Positions 1 to 60,754 of a DNA stretch of 64,000 nt are shown here, one piece after another. Below the pieces are notes generated by a model. The model was not told the origin of the DNA. It worked only from the letters and a program-made list of their open reading frames with translations, and ran no database searches. Made by a program: the position numbers and the translations under genes. Each line of letters starts with the position of its first letter. Position 1 is the first letter of the stretch. The stretch comes from Liolophura sinensis (taxonomy: Eukaryota > Mollusca > Polyplacophora > Chitonida > Chitonidae): NCBI RefSeq assembly GCF_032854445.1, contig NC_088301.1, positions 55,415,187 to 55,479,186 of the forward strand, given 5' to 3'.

Positions 1-941
1 GTTCATCATTAACAGGAAACTCCTCCCGCGGGGCTCGCACGGGCATGTGTGGCAAATGTGGTGGGGTGATTCTCAAGCGTGACATGCAAGGCGTTATTGT
101 AGCAGCTCGGTTAAACGAAGATGGTGAAGACTGCTGTGAATATAATACTCAAGCAGTGGTCAAGCATCTTAAAACAGAAAGACATAATGAGAAGGAGAAA
201 GGACCTGTACTTGTCCTACCAACTGCTCAAATCAGCCAGCCATACAGGTTAGGCCAAGTTCAGGTTCCACCAGAAGTAGTCCCAAGAATGGAAAAGCCAG
301 AGTATTTAGTATTGCCACCAAAAAGTTTGCAAGATCAAAACTCTATTCAGAAACAACTGAGCTTAACCCTACCTTCCCCTCCCTCAGATCAGCAATCGCC
401 CACCTGTTCCAGGCCAGTTAGTGCCCGTAACCCTGACACGGCCAGATTAGTTGAACATGGTAGTGGCTACAATGTTTCAAGCTGGCTGCATAGTAACAGA
501 ATTTTTCGACAGTTATCACACACACAACTGGCTCCAAGCTGTATCCCGCTCAAAGTCTCTGGATCCACAGAACCAAGTTCCACTAGAACTAATAATGACT
601 CGGGTAATAAACCCAAAAATTACAGCAAATCTCACTTTAGTCCACCCCCATGTCGACCACCTAGCCCCAAGCACCCAGGTGACAAACCCTGGGCTTCTGT
701 GGTGACATCTGGGAACAACAACGGGGAATTTGCATTGCGCTGTTCCGAATCAAAGTCTCAGACACCGTTCACATACTCCCCTACCATAGGTAGGGCCAGG
801 TCTGTTCCCAAATTCCGCAAAAGCCTGGGCACTAACTTGTCTAAACATTACGATTGCGAGTCACAGAAAAGAGTGATCAACATTGCCACTCTGACTGATG
901 CCTTGTGCATTGTTTCTCCATCTCCGGCTAGTAAGCCTTAA
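1..941 (+). CDS. 3'-terminal coding exon of an unidentified gene (partial at 5' end)
   Basis: An open frame runs from the left window edge (codons start at base 3) to TAA at 939-941. The first Met at 45 is probably internal, since the frame is open before it. An AG at 13-14 could be a splice acceptor, so the exon may begin at 15. I do not recognise the protein. Near the N-terminal end it has a C-x2-C pair (CGKC), and about 40 residues later a His-x5-His (HLKTERH). This spacing resembles a U1-like or C2H2 zinc finger with an enlarged loop, but that is only a suggestion. The remaining ~230 residues are rich in Ser, Pro, Thr and Lys with no clear fold, as in disordered tails of nuclear or adaptor proteins. 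A 3' UTR with polyadenylation signals follows directly, so this is the last exon. It converges on NAMPT. Confidence 0.7.
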   Translation, partial: SSLTGNSSRGARTGMCGKCGGVILKRDMQGVIVAARLNEDGEDCCEYNTQAVVKHLKTERHNEKEKGPVLVLPTAQISQPYRLGQVQVPPEVVPRMEKPEYLVLPPKSLQDQNSIQKQLSLTLPSPPSDQQSPTCSRPVSARNPDTARLVEHGSGYNVSSWLHSNRIFRQLSHTQLAPSCIPLKVSGSTEPSSTRTNNDSGNKPKNYSKSHFSPPPCRPPSPKHPGDKPWASVVTSGNNNGEFALRCSESKSQTPFTYSPTIGRARSVPKFRKSLGTNLSKHYDCESQKRVINIATLTDALCIVSPSPASKP

Positions 942-2290
942 TACCTCCTCCTCTTCCTCCACACCGTGTTCTAGATCCTCTGCTGACTCTCTTTTCTAAA
1001 TTTTTCTTTACCATCCTAATTATACTATGTGGTATTGATCATGTTACTAACAAATCATTCAGTATTTACTTTTTCTGCCAACAGTTAAACACATGGACTG
1101 CTGGTTTTATATTCAGTCAGTGTTTAATAGTACATGTACTGTATCTTGTAAATAAAGTTTTATTTTTTTACAGTATTTTTGATGTGTTTATTTCATATTT
1201 ATAATATACATACCAGCTTTTTGGCACCTGCTAGGTTTTCATGTACATGTATAATGTTCTGTGATATTTTCCTTGTGGAATTTTTATGTCAAAGTTTTTG
1301 TACAGGAAAGGCTCTTATACCACATTTTATGACCATGCACCGTAAAAAGCTGTGGTTAAATCAAGCACACTTGTACAGACAGTACTATTGGGTTCAATTT
1401 GATTTGAAAAGGACTGCAATGTTCGTTATAGCACATTAATTATCTTGTTTGTTATTGCATGACGATTGGCAAATTGTGCCATAGAGGAGACAACTGTATT
1501 AGGTGTAATTGTTAAAAGACAAACAAAAGTAAATATTTGTACATTTATGTGTATTAAACTAGATTCAGTGATGGACTTCAGCAAATGTATAAGTGCTTTG
1601 ATCACAACATACCTCAGCAAGTTACAAATCCAAGTTCTATCTGTGGCTTATAATTCATTCAAAATACAAACTGTTGATGAAAGTTCAAGAAGACTTTACT
1701 CTTGTGTTCATGTCACTAATAAAGAAAAAGTTAATGAGAGGGTAGCAATTCACTTGTTTTTAGTTTGTTAAATTATTAAATTTATTATTTATTTTTTTCT
1801 CTCCATGTAATGTGAATATACACAGATGTTCATTGTGTTTGACATGAAGACTGCACTTGGCAATTAAGTCTTGTGAAAACACAGCTTCTTCCACTGCTGT
1901 GTTCAATGGAAATGGAACAACACATGGCAGTTCTGGAGCTTAATTGGCCGGTGGAGCATACTTTCAGCACCTTATTTAGATGTACTTAACTGGAATACTA
2001 TATCCAGAATTTACGGCAGATGTCTTAGGTGATAGTGCTGATCAGTCTATAACTCGCAGTGGTACATAATCATGAATGAAGCATTCTGTATGTACTAATA
2101 ATTTATAGCGCAATCTATGATATTATTTTTAATTTCCTTGTACAGTGTATTTGATTTTTTGTGTTACTAGGTATTGTTTACCAAACTTGTTCTTGGTAGT
2201 AGACTCTGGTAGTTAATATGCCAAGAAGTAAATAAATGTTTTTATTGAATGTTGAAACTCGATTTATGAATGCTTTTTCCTTTGTGGTAC
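942..2290 (+). other. 3' UTR and flank of the first gene
   Basis: AT-rich non-coding sequence follows the stop codon at 941. Canonical AATAAA signals lie at 1151-1156 (followed by a T-rich and GT-rich stretch), 1718-1723 and 2231-2236. The first is the best-supported cleavage region, near 1170-1180. The later ones could give longer transcripts. Short open frames here (for example 1466-1771) have no recognisable content and I treat them as chance. Confidence 0.5.
1151..1156 (+). terminator. Polyadenylation signal AATAAA
   Basis: This is a canonical hexamer 210 bases after the stop codon of the first gene. A U-rich and GU-rich downstream element lies within 30 bases. Confidence 0.6.
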
Positions 2291-4911
2291 TGGATTGTGT
2301 AGGTCAATGAGTTGAAGATAACAGAACACCAACATACGTGATTACCGTTTTCTACCACAGGCACTGGAGGTACAGGGTCCACTTTTACAAAACTTTGTGG
2401 CTAATTTCTTTTGTAACTTCATTATGCCTATGCTACTTTAACTAACAAACATGAAAAAGTTAGAAGTTTCTGATGACAAAGTTTTCTGAAAGTGAACCTT
2501 GCTTCATGGATAGAAAAATAGGTAGAGAATAAAGACGCCTATCTCTAAAATCAGTGTGCAAAACAGATGTCCATGGATTGCTGTTTACTGGTGCCTGTCT
2601 GTTTGGGCAGTCCATATAGGTTCAGATATCAAAATCGTCACATAAGATTTCTGAGCTAAAAAACTGTTGAAGATAAATCATCAATCTCAAGCCTGCCATT
2701 TAAACACATCAAAACATTGTTGGTTCCAATTTTTCAAACAAGACCTTCTGTTTAGCAGTAAGTAGAACCTGAAACAATAACCATTATAAACTGACATGCA
2801 CAGTGCAGCTAGCACACCATTGTCATAAAGGCACTTAGATCTTTTATATACATGAGGTGACTCAAGCTGTGCTCTGTTAAAAGGTTCATTGGTTGAGAGA
2901 GCAGGGGTCTGTTTTACAAGGAGGCTGTCACATGTCATCATTTATAACAACTACCCAGGCAACATCACTCTACACTATGTAGTCCTGACAGTTTACACCT
3001 GGTGTGAGTTACACCCTCGTTGTACAATGGTCCACATGCCTCTGGAATTCATACTACCACCCTGCAAATTATCACCAAAAATCGCAGAAACTGGATTAAA
3101 ACAAGCCATTTACTTCGCCATGAGGCCGTGTGTTGTTTTAAATGTTTGGTTGCGATTTTACTCTAGTCACAAGAATACTGCAGTTATCGAGGTATCCTCA
3201 GATATAGTAGACATAACAGCTCTGGACACTGCTGACTCTAGCTAGGCACATTTGGAAGAGTGCTGCATAGTGTTCCCATTTTTTGAGACACGGATAGGCA
3301 AAGGGGTGTACGTTTTCTGTTCATCCTTTTGGTCTCTGTGTAGCTACAGGTTTACATATACTGACAAAGTTCTTGATGTAAAGCCGTCACTGAATCGGTA
3401 AGTGCTGGATTAAACCATTGTACCTTGTTAGTTGAGTGCTACAGGCAAGTATAATTATAGGCTCCTGGATAAATCCTCAGGGCCCACCTTTTGGTAACAA
3501 TGGAGAACTGTTCACAGTACCACACCCCTTGCCCATGGATACTCAAGGTTTTGTTGAGTGACTTTGTGGTGAAAACTAGAATCCGGATGTCGGAAATATC
3601 CACCTTCCATCCCGCAACATTTCCAAAAATGAAAGAAAGAAAACCAGAAGAACCTTACACGAAATGATAGGACTTCTTGTTGCTTAGTTTGGCTTCACAC
3701 AGATTGTTTCATGGGACATTCAGTGATTACACATCCAGTTTGAATGTAGCCGTCAGAAGAGAATACAGCTTACATGAAAATCCATTATTGAACTAAGTAC
3801 CTAAACGGCAGTAATTATGAAACTAATTAGCCGATTGAAATTAAACTTAAGCATGCACAAGTTTGTATTACAGAGAAGATGTCTGATAAGTTTCATCCAA
3901 ATGGGGTACATTATATGGGAGGACATGCATGGACAAAATCAGGTCTGCATACATATAGACGCCGATTTCAGTATACATCCCCCCTCCCCTCAACGAAGGG
4001 GGTATAATAATAACAGACAAATTTAATACAATATTTAATGAGGTGTTTATTTCTATACATAAACACAAGTTTGCGGCTGAACCTAACCAAAGTTCACCGC
4101 CTTTATTACACTATCATACACACATACAATCCTGCACATGGAAAGATAACGGCATGTATGGCAATCCTGTCATATTTATCTTCAGTTATCACATCTACAA
4201 CAAGCACAAAATGCACAAACTGTAAGCAGGAGATTCTTTTGAGTGCTCACCGTCGGATACTTTTCTTTTATCTTTGCACTGGATACTGACAAATGGCAAG
4301 GCCCCCAATATCGTACAAAACTCGGATTCTTCTATGTATATATGGTCATATAGAACATCAGAAATGAGTTGCTTGATCATATTTGACAAAACTTTTTCTC
4401 TTGCTCAAACTTGTTTGTTTCCATACATCAGCGCCATGTGTGAAAACATTAAGACAATAAGTGTGTTAATGTTGTCGTAGATCAATAGATGTCTATGATG
4501 TTAAGGTAGGTTAATTTTTATACAAATGAACATGATTTTTACATCCAACATTTATGCATGTACCCACATAAATCTTGCCATTCCACTTAGTAACTGTGTT
4601 GAAGTATCATAAATGCATGTAGAGAGTCACAGGCAGTTGTATCGCAGGTAGAAATATGCCTAGAAAGAAGGTGATGGCGGACATCAGAAAAGCACTTAAA
4701 TGTATAAGTTTCAAATACAATAATCCATTTCATTTTAAGGTTTTAATCTGGGCAAATATGGAAATGACCCTCAAAAAAAGTACATGTAGTGCAAATGCTT
4801 AAAATGAGTTGGACCAAAGTAATGAAGTCTACCCCAATACATTTTTATTTTTGATGGCATGACAATGTAGTCCCTGTTTATCCCATCAAATTTCTCGATA
4901 TTATATAATCG

Positions 4912-4914
<3 letters not shown>

Positions 4915-4966
<52 letters not shown>

Positions 4967-4968
4967 TA
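4915..4968. repeat. (TA)n-(CA)n microsatellite
   Basis: About 21 TA units run directly into about six CA units. It lies in the intergenic or 3' UTR region downstream of NAMPT and is likely polymorphic in length. Confidence 0.95.
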
Positions 4969-5127
4969 CAGCTTAATTTGTTATATTCACAAGTTAATTT
5001 CGTATTACATCCTTATAAAAAGGGTGTTTAAATACCTCCCATCACTCATATTAAAAAAGGAAACATCTATATTACTGGAGTTGGATTCTGTAATGTGGCA
5101 AGTGTATGGTTACCATTTAAACCAGGC

Positions 5128-5148
5128 AAAAAAAAAAAAAAAAAAAAA
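5128..5148. repeat. Poly(A) tract
   Basis: This is an uninterrupted run of about 21 A. No element body is recognisable on either side, so it is not assigned to a retroposon. Confidence 0.85.
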
Positions 5149-5640
5149 TTAAATATTGCTAATGCTATTTAAAACAAAGTATAAATGAAATTGAAAAATC
5201 AATGGCTTAATATGTCTAGAGGATGCAGAGACCAGTAAATATGATTGCGTACTAATTTACCCTCATCATATTATGTGCAATACCAAATGTAACATGGAGA
5301 CAAGTTTGACTGAACTAAAAAACTTCACTCATTTGTAAAGTACAAAACCGGAGATCAGCACATGTACATGGCACTACATGCAAGTTCCAATTAAGTGTAT
5401 CCAGCAAAGCAGTGCTTTTCATATCTCTCTTGCTGGAATCCATTACAAAGCTGAATGTGTGCAAAGTATTGAGAATTTCACAAAGAACATGAATGTGTCT
5501 CTTAGTTTACCTTTAAAAATTAACTAGCATCTGGGATTTATTGCAGACGTTGGACTGGAACAGCAATTATTTTCCAGTGTTAAACCCACATTAGCAGCAT
5601 CTAGTCCATGTAACCAAAACTAAGCAACAAAACAAGAAAA

Positions 5641-5775
5641 TTTAATTTAATTTAATTGATTGTTGTTTTATGCCCCACTGCAAAAAATATCATTTGTACA
5701 ACGGCAGCCAGCATTACTGGCAGGTCGGAGGAAACTTGACATCAGAGCCCAGGGGAATCCCATGACCACACACAA
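5641..5775 (-). mobile_element. Degenerate tRNA-derived SINE fragment (family 1)
   Basis: Read on the minus strand, it keeps family-1 landmarks: the ATCAATTAAAT-type tail, the ATAAAACA block before it, the CAGCATTA-like segment (plus strand) and a GGGGAATCCCATGACCA block. It is strongly diverged from the well-preserved copies at 23604-23871 and 38424-38689. Confidence 0.55.
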
Positions 5776-6952
5776 GAAGAAAAACAACCTGTACGGTCTC
5801 TTCCAGCTTGTAACAAAGTATCTGAACCTGAATTTCAAAACTTATGGTCAAAAGGTTTAATGGCCACAGAGTTTTCTACAGAAGAATACACTATCTTCAG
5901 GTACTGATGACAATAAGATTAGGGCATGAACACTGTAGTACAACTCTGAGTAATACAACATATCTTGACTACAAAAGAGTAAATCTTACAAAATGTGCCC
6001 AAAAAGACAATCCACAAACATATGCCATGACTATATACAATCTTATGATATATCTTTCATTTACAAGCATTAGCATATCTGTAAGATAATATTAGCATAA
6101 TTCGGTACCATAAGAAAAACACAAAGAGAAAGGATTTGGTAGCAAGGCTACCAAAGATAGTCACAGGACATCAGTGGTGGAACATCCCCTTGTGTTACTG
6201 TGCTTCACATGTTTATTCAATACATACGCTACTTTTTGAGGCCCCTTAACATTTACCCTAACATTGTTTGTAATACAGAAGAAAGGTAATGGATTTTATC
6301 ATTTATGGTAATTAATATGCATACAGGGCATCAACAATGGAACATTGTGAAATTTTCATGTATATGTATGTCAAACCTGTGCTCAATACCTGCAGCAGTT
6401 TTTGAGATATCTCCTATAACATTTACCTTAGCACTGCCTTAACTGATATTTGACACCAAAACTTGTGGTATATCACCTGCCCTTCTTCCAGATGAACACA
6501 AACTGTCAACATAAATGTACTAAAGTGTGATTTGCAAGTACATGTATTCCTTGATATCATATTTTTTTTTATGTAAACTTCGAATTATTTATGGGTTGGC
6601 AAATCACTTGAGGTCATAATATATTCAAATTTGAATGCATGATGCTACCTACCGGTAAAAGGCTATTAAGCAACAGTTTAGGCTAGGCTTGTGAAAGTTT
6701 ATGTACGTTTCTGATACCAAATTATACATGGGTCGAAACCAACTGACTTGTAATAGCGTAAACTCTATTTTTCCACTACAAAATCAAACTGTCCTAGATA
6801 ACACTTGAGCAGTGGCACATTCTAAAAGAGGAAAATTTACCTCTTCCTTCCTCAAGCAATCTTCCTTCCTCGAGCAATATTAAAACAACAGAGTATCTGT
6901 TACAGTAAAAATGTTATTTGAAACATTGTACAGCATAGACATTGTATTTCCA

Positions 6953-6990
<38 letters not shown>
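6953..6990. repeat. (TA)n microsatellite
   Basis: About 19 perfect TA units lie some 350 bases downstream of the NAMPT stop codon, probably within its 3' UTR. Confidence 0.95.
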
Positions 6991-6992
<2 letters not shown>

Positions 6993-7341
6993 TGAACATT
7001 ATTTTATAACATTTCACACAAAATAATTGCCATAGCACTTCATTATTCAAATATTATTTAGAAAATTAAGTAATCTATTTAAATACATCTCTCACCCCAT
7101 CATAGCTTTGTGCCAAAGTCTACATGCAAGTGTTTAAATCTACATCCTAGGATACAAAACTGAAGGGTAATCACTTGAACAGTCAAGTAATCCACAGTTA
7201 AATGTGTAAAGCTATTGGTACACTGATAATGGGGACACCCAGCGAGATACCTATCACAGGTGGAGCCTTTCCAACGGTAAGCAAGTTGCAAAGTGTTTAA
7301 AGATGAGGATGTGAATCCAAGATGCAAGTGGTCATCAGGGA

Positions 7342-16655
<9,314 letters not shown>

Positions 16656-16671
16656 AGCTGATCAGCGTGTG

Positions 16672-16679
16672 TTACGTCA
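16672..16679. promoter_or_regulatory. CRE-like site (TTACGTCA)
   Basis: This is one mismatch from the palindromic CREB/ATF site. It lies between the TATA box and the NAMPT start codon, so it could overlap the transcription start. Confidence 0.35.
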
Positions 16680-16691
16680 TGGAAACGCGAG

Positions 16692-16701
16692 CTTTTATAT
16701 A
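16692..16701 (-). promoter_or_regulatory. TATA box of NAMPT
   Basis: The minus strand reads TATATAAAAG, about 37-46 bases upstream of the NAMPT ATG. With the usual 25-30 base spacing this puts the start site near 16665-16672 and gives a very short 5' UTR. The assignment is inference from position and consensus. Confidence 0.6.
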
Positions 16702-16761
16702 TGAAGAGGGCCTGTCTGCAGTACACCTTAGCATGTGCGCGCCCAAACACGTTCCTCTAAC

Positions 16762-16768
16762 TGAGTCA
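16762..16768. promoter_or_regulatory. AP-1 site (TGAGTCA) upstream of NAMPT
   Basis: This is a perfect AP-1 heptamer about 60 bases upstream of the TATA box, close to a perfect CRE. Function is inferred from sequence and position only. Confidence 0.4.
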
Positions 16769-16781
16769 GCGGTCTTTGCCG

Positions 16782-16789
16782 TGACGTCA
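16782..16789. promoter_or_regulatory. Perfect palindromic CRE (TGACGTCA) upstream of NAMPT
   Basis: This is the full consensus octamer bound by CREB/ATF factors, about 80 bases upstream of the TATA box. The surrounding 250 bases are richer in CpG than the rest of the region, as expected for a promoter. Confidence 0.45.
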
Positions 16790-16799
16790 GAGACAGAAG

Positions 16800-19210
16800 T
16801 GTTAGACGTACTACGACTTCACCGGCAGACATAATCGAAACAGTCACTGTGTTTATAGTCCTGACTAACGAAACTAAATAATATCAACAGAAATATAGAC
16901 ACTCGCCAGTAAATAAGTTAGTTCCAAATCTGTGGCTATAGATAATCTAACGATATGTTAGTTAACTTATTTCAGCATCAAACGGCTGAAACACCTGCCA
17001 CTTCAGTCGGGGAGTGATAGGCCCCTACATCAAGCGATGAGATACATGCTAAAACACCTAAAAACCATGTTTAAAATAGAAAAATAAATGATAGATTTGG
17101 ATTGCCGTGAATTTTCTGAAAATGTCCATAGTAAGTTATTGTATATCCGACGATAATTAAAAGCGTGTTGTTGGTTCATATTCTGAATCCGACTGCAACG
17201 TCTGTTTTAATCGCAAAAGTGTGTGTAGTAGCTGACCAGTGGAGAGGTATGGAGATGTGCTGGGAAATCAGCAAAATCTTAAAAAATGGTTCTTAATTGT
17301 TTCAGCTAATTTGATTGTTATTTAGCACCATTTATTCCTTGAACATAAAATCATGTCGTATGTAAGTGTTCTCATTTAATTAGTTCTAATATGGTTGAAT
17401 GTTATCTGTAATCACTGATTGGTTAGTTGAATGTCATTTGAATATTTGATACAAATATATTCTACATGTAGGCCGGCTTTCCATTACACAATGGTTATGC
17501 TGGTTGGAGACATGCTCAAAAGTTGTGTTGGGATATCCAGGATAAAAAAAGAGTGGATCAAATTATGTATTCTTTGGATTGATTCTAATGATCTACTCGC
17601 CCATCATTTGTCAAGCCACACAAGTGAAGAGTAAGAATGAGAAAACTGGATGTTTTGACAACACTGTGGCTACTAGGCATTTGAGATGTCCAGTAGTCTA
17701 ATGAACTTGTCATAGAACCAATATGTCATTATTACTGTCTGTATAAATTATAGTGTTTAACACCCAACACAAGAACACATATAAAAATCTGAACAAGTAT
17801 TTCCATTTGTCAGGGGCTTTGGCGCCCTAAGCATTGTGTCCCATTTAGTGTTACTCTGATGAGAACTGAACAAGTAATCCAATGGGGACCTGTTGAATGC
17901 TTGGCAGCAGGACCTTGACGTCACTTAGGTCCTTTTCCCAGCTCATCATGATGATGTTACATTGAAGACAGTCACAATAGAAACTGATACATTGTCACAT
18001 GCTTGTAATAGTGTAGATGTTATGCTACAATCCATTCTTGATGTAACAATGGCTTGAGGTTCTGCTTCACACTAGAGCCACCTCACAGGATTAAAAAATA
18101 TGGCGGGTCCTCACTGAATGTGGTGTCCTAATTGGTGTGTCCCATTTAGTGTTACTAAGCCTTAATATGTCCCTACTAGGTCACATGAAGCGGAGGTCCT
18201 GGTGCTTTGGTCACATCCACATCCTTGATATTGGAAGTATTTAACTTGCCCTATGTGCAGAAAGCCCTATTTGTGAATATTTACCTCTTGACCAGTGTTG
18301 GAGAGATTTCGATATAATTCTTCCAATGGTGTATAATGCTAAAGCTCAAGAATTTTCCCCTTTACCCTTTTATATGATGGCAGTCAGCTTTATTCTGGTG
18401 GAGTAAATGATCACCATTCAACATGTACCTGAAAAACCTGACGAAGCTGCAGCCAAATCAACGCGACCTGGATTTGAACACAATATAACATTTTGAGCCA
18501 GTGAGATTTTGAAGTAAAAGAAACCTAATACAGCATAAATATAGTTTTTAACTGATTCAGAAAACATCCACCAGGAGCTTCTACTCACAACACTACTGAT
18601 ATTAATAGCAAGACAACCGTGGAATTGAACATGGCTATGGAAAATGGCTATATGGTTACTATGACAACCAATGGCAATCTCGTAACCATGACAACTGTGC
18701 AAATGGACAATGTGAGTTGTGACAAATCATCATCTGTTATGTATGTATCCACCAAAAATGAAAACAGAGTTGCAGCCACACACGAAATCATTTTTACTTA
18801 TATACAGTGTAGCATATACAAGGAAAATGGCTATCTCGTTACCACAACCAAAAATGGACAAATGTGACACATCGTCATCAGTGTATCTATGTATCCAGAG
18901 GAGGAAATATAAGGAAAAATGGCCTTACCATGACAATCGCAAAAAAGGACAAATGTGAGTCGAGACACATTGTCATCTGTGTATCTATGTATCTACTAAA
19001 AAGTAAAACTCTCCGTGGAAAACAACTTCAGATATAGCCCGGACACGAATACGCACAGGCTGATGGATCACTATAACATAACAGACTCTGCCTAATGGCA
19101 GGGGTATATAAAAAGTTGACCCCTGAGCGAGGAATCCTTATTTTTTGTGGCCTTATTAGTTAGAATAATGGTTGTAAAACACACTCAACACAAACATTTT
19201 GTTTTAGCAT
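16800..19210. other. Intergenic region between NAMPT and PSMA5
   Basis: No exon is recognisable. Contents seen: a 21-base direct repeat (17835-17855 and 18136-18156), a possible SINE scrap (18370-18406, minus) and an imperfect tandem repeat (18629-19003). NAMPT transcription leaves leftwards and PSMA5 transcription ends here from the right. Confidence 0.5.
18629..19003. repeat. Imperfect tandem repeat, about three units
   Basis: Three diverged copies (about 18629-18765, 18819-18905, 18911-19003) share the order GGAAAATGGCTAT, an ACCATGACAA-like block, GGACAATGTGAG or GGACAAATGTGA, a CATCATCTG-like block and TATCTATGTATCCA. The open frames across it differ between units, so a coding origin is not supported. 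Confidence 0.7.
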
Positions 19211-19228
19211 GTTTGGAAACATTTCACA

Positions 19229-19234
19229 TTTATT
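19229..19234 (-). terminator. Polyadenylation signal for PSMA5
   Basis: The minus strand reads AATAAA about 115 bases past the PSMA5 stop codon. That gives a short 3' UTR of about 130 bases, usual for a proteasome subunit gene. Confidence 0.6.
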
Positions 19235-19346
19235 TAACACTTTACACACTTACATTTGTTGATTTTAGTTGACAGTGCATTATCATAAGTTTCCAATTAA
19301 AAAAAAAAGAAAGAAAGACAGGACTAAAGAGATGAGGGGATGAGCA

Positions 19347-27287
<7,941 letters not shown>

Positions 27288-28743
27288 CTACAGACAGAAT
27301 AAGAAAAAAAATGCCATTAGGAGACAACCACAACTTGCAAATGGGACAGGCCAGCTTAGCAGTTCTCCACCGTCTGCTCTGAGTCTTAGAAATAAAGACG
27401 ATCACACTTTAAATTAGAATAACTCCCCTGGCTATCCTTAACAGTTTAGCCCTACCAAGTTAAAGTTCATAACTGAGAATGCATACGTGTAGCAGCACTC
27501 AGAGCATAACTTGAATGCAGCCTTCCAAGTGATTTAATGTGACCTCACCTTCCACTAGATTAAGGGTAACAAAACGGTAGGGTTAGACTGCTAAAGAGAC
27601 ATAGACAAGAAAAAATTGTGTTGCTATTTTAAGTCATCTACATAAAGTTGAGACTTTCAGATGCCTACTCTCATGTATCTAACTTTGAGTGAATAATTGA
27701 ATAAATGAATGTTCAGTTTCATGCTGGATTTCCAATCACTCATCAACTTACTCATGTCGCTATACATGTATATAGAAACATGGCCGAAGATTGACTTTTT
27801 GGACTGGGTTACCTCCCTTGTAGTGTAGACAGCGGAAAGATGTTCAGTGAACTTCAAATGTCAGACACAGGTCTTTACAAATACTTTATAATACATTATC
27901 AACAAAGAGGAAGGTTTGCTGGGTGTGTAATTTTTATGCTGCCTCATCTGCATGTTATCTCGCTGGGCAGACAATCTAGATCAGTGACGTACCCATTTAA
28001 TTCTTTTGAAATTTTTCAGAAAATATAGGCACAAGACACTTAGTTAGGAGTCAAATGTCATTCAATTTTGTATTTAGCTGAAACCATTAATTCTGAATTT
28101 CTTTGTCCCTTTATATACGGACTTCGCGCTTTGATTAAAAATAAAACTTTAGAGGAGTCTACCAAATGGTATTAGACCATTCGACTCTGACGAGCGCTTT
28201 TCGTCAGAGTCGAAAAACACGATTTCGACAAGATGATTTTATTCGCATACCCAGACTATGCTTTGCAAGGACGTTTTCATTTTGACGTTTGTGTTCACAG
28301 CGTATACCACAATACTATTACTCAGTGTTCAGTTTTCGAGGGCATCTTCGTGACTCAGCAATTGATATAAGAGACTAAATAGAGTGATTGGAGTGATTTT
28401 CTGTCTTAAAAGCACAAAAGCTGCAATGCATAATTACCTTTGATGATTTAGGCAAGTGTTGAACTTGTGGTCGTTGACGTGTATTCACAAATTACAGATT
28501 TTGAGAACTCTCCGTTCTCCACTAGATTTCCAGCATAAATACAAACGTGCGTGATTTGTTCGCCTCAGGTCAACGATCGAAATATTTGATTGGTCGTAAT
28601 TAAATTTTCTCGAATTTTCTACACAGCTATTTTAATATGGCTCCAATTTTTGGATTGAATTAATTTTGCTTTTTTATTTTGAACATATCTATCAGTAATG
28701 TGTGCGGAGCGCCACATCTTTGCTTACCGAACTACCGGCAAAA
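27288..28743. promoter_or_regulatory. Head-to-head upstream region of PSMA5 and the synaptophysin-like gene
   Basis: The two start codons point away from each other across 1.46 kb. The region must contain the non-coding first exon of PSMA5 (possible minus-strand donors near 27810 and 28436) and the synaptophysin-like 5' UTR. The part from about 28140 to 28740 has more CpG than its surroundings. I see no clear TATA box, and I cannot place start sites. Confidence 0.5.
28180..28214. repeat. Perfect 14-bp inverted repeat with 7-base loop
   Basis: TTCGACTCTGACGA (28180-28193) is followed after seven bases by its exact complement TCGTCAGAGTCGAA (28201-28214). It is CpG-containing and lies inside the shared upstream region of PSMA5 and the synaptophysin-like gene. 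It could be a hairpin, a paired factor site or a remnant of an inverted-repeat element. Confidence 0.85.

Positions 28744-60754
<32,011 letters not shown>

Larger units (their letters stand above)
2291..7341. other. Convergent intergenic region and probable NAMPT 3' UTR
   Basis: No coding exon is recognisable here. The part next to 7341 should be the NAMPT 3' UTR. The nearest clear minus-strand AATAAA reads as TTTATT on the plus strand at 6212-6217, which would give a UTR of about 1.1 kb. Further candidates lie near 4045. The region also holds TA/CA microsatellites (4915-4968, 6953-6990), an A-tract (5128-5148) and an old SINE fragment (5641-5775). Open frames of 60-118 codons are AT-rich chance frames. 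Confidence 0.5.
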
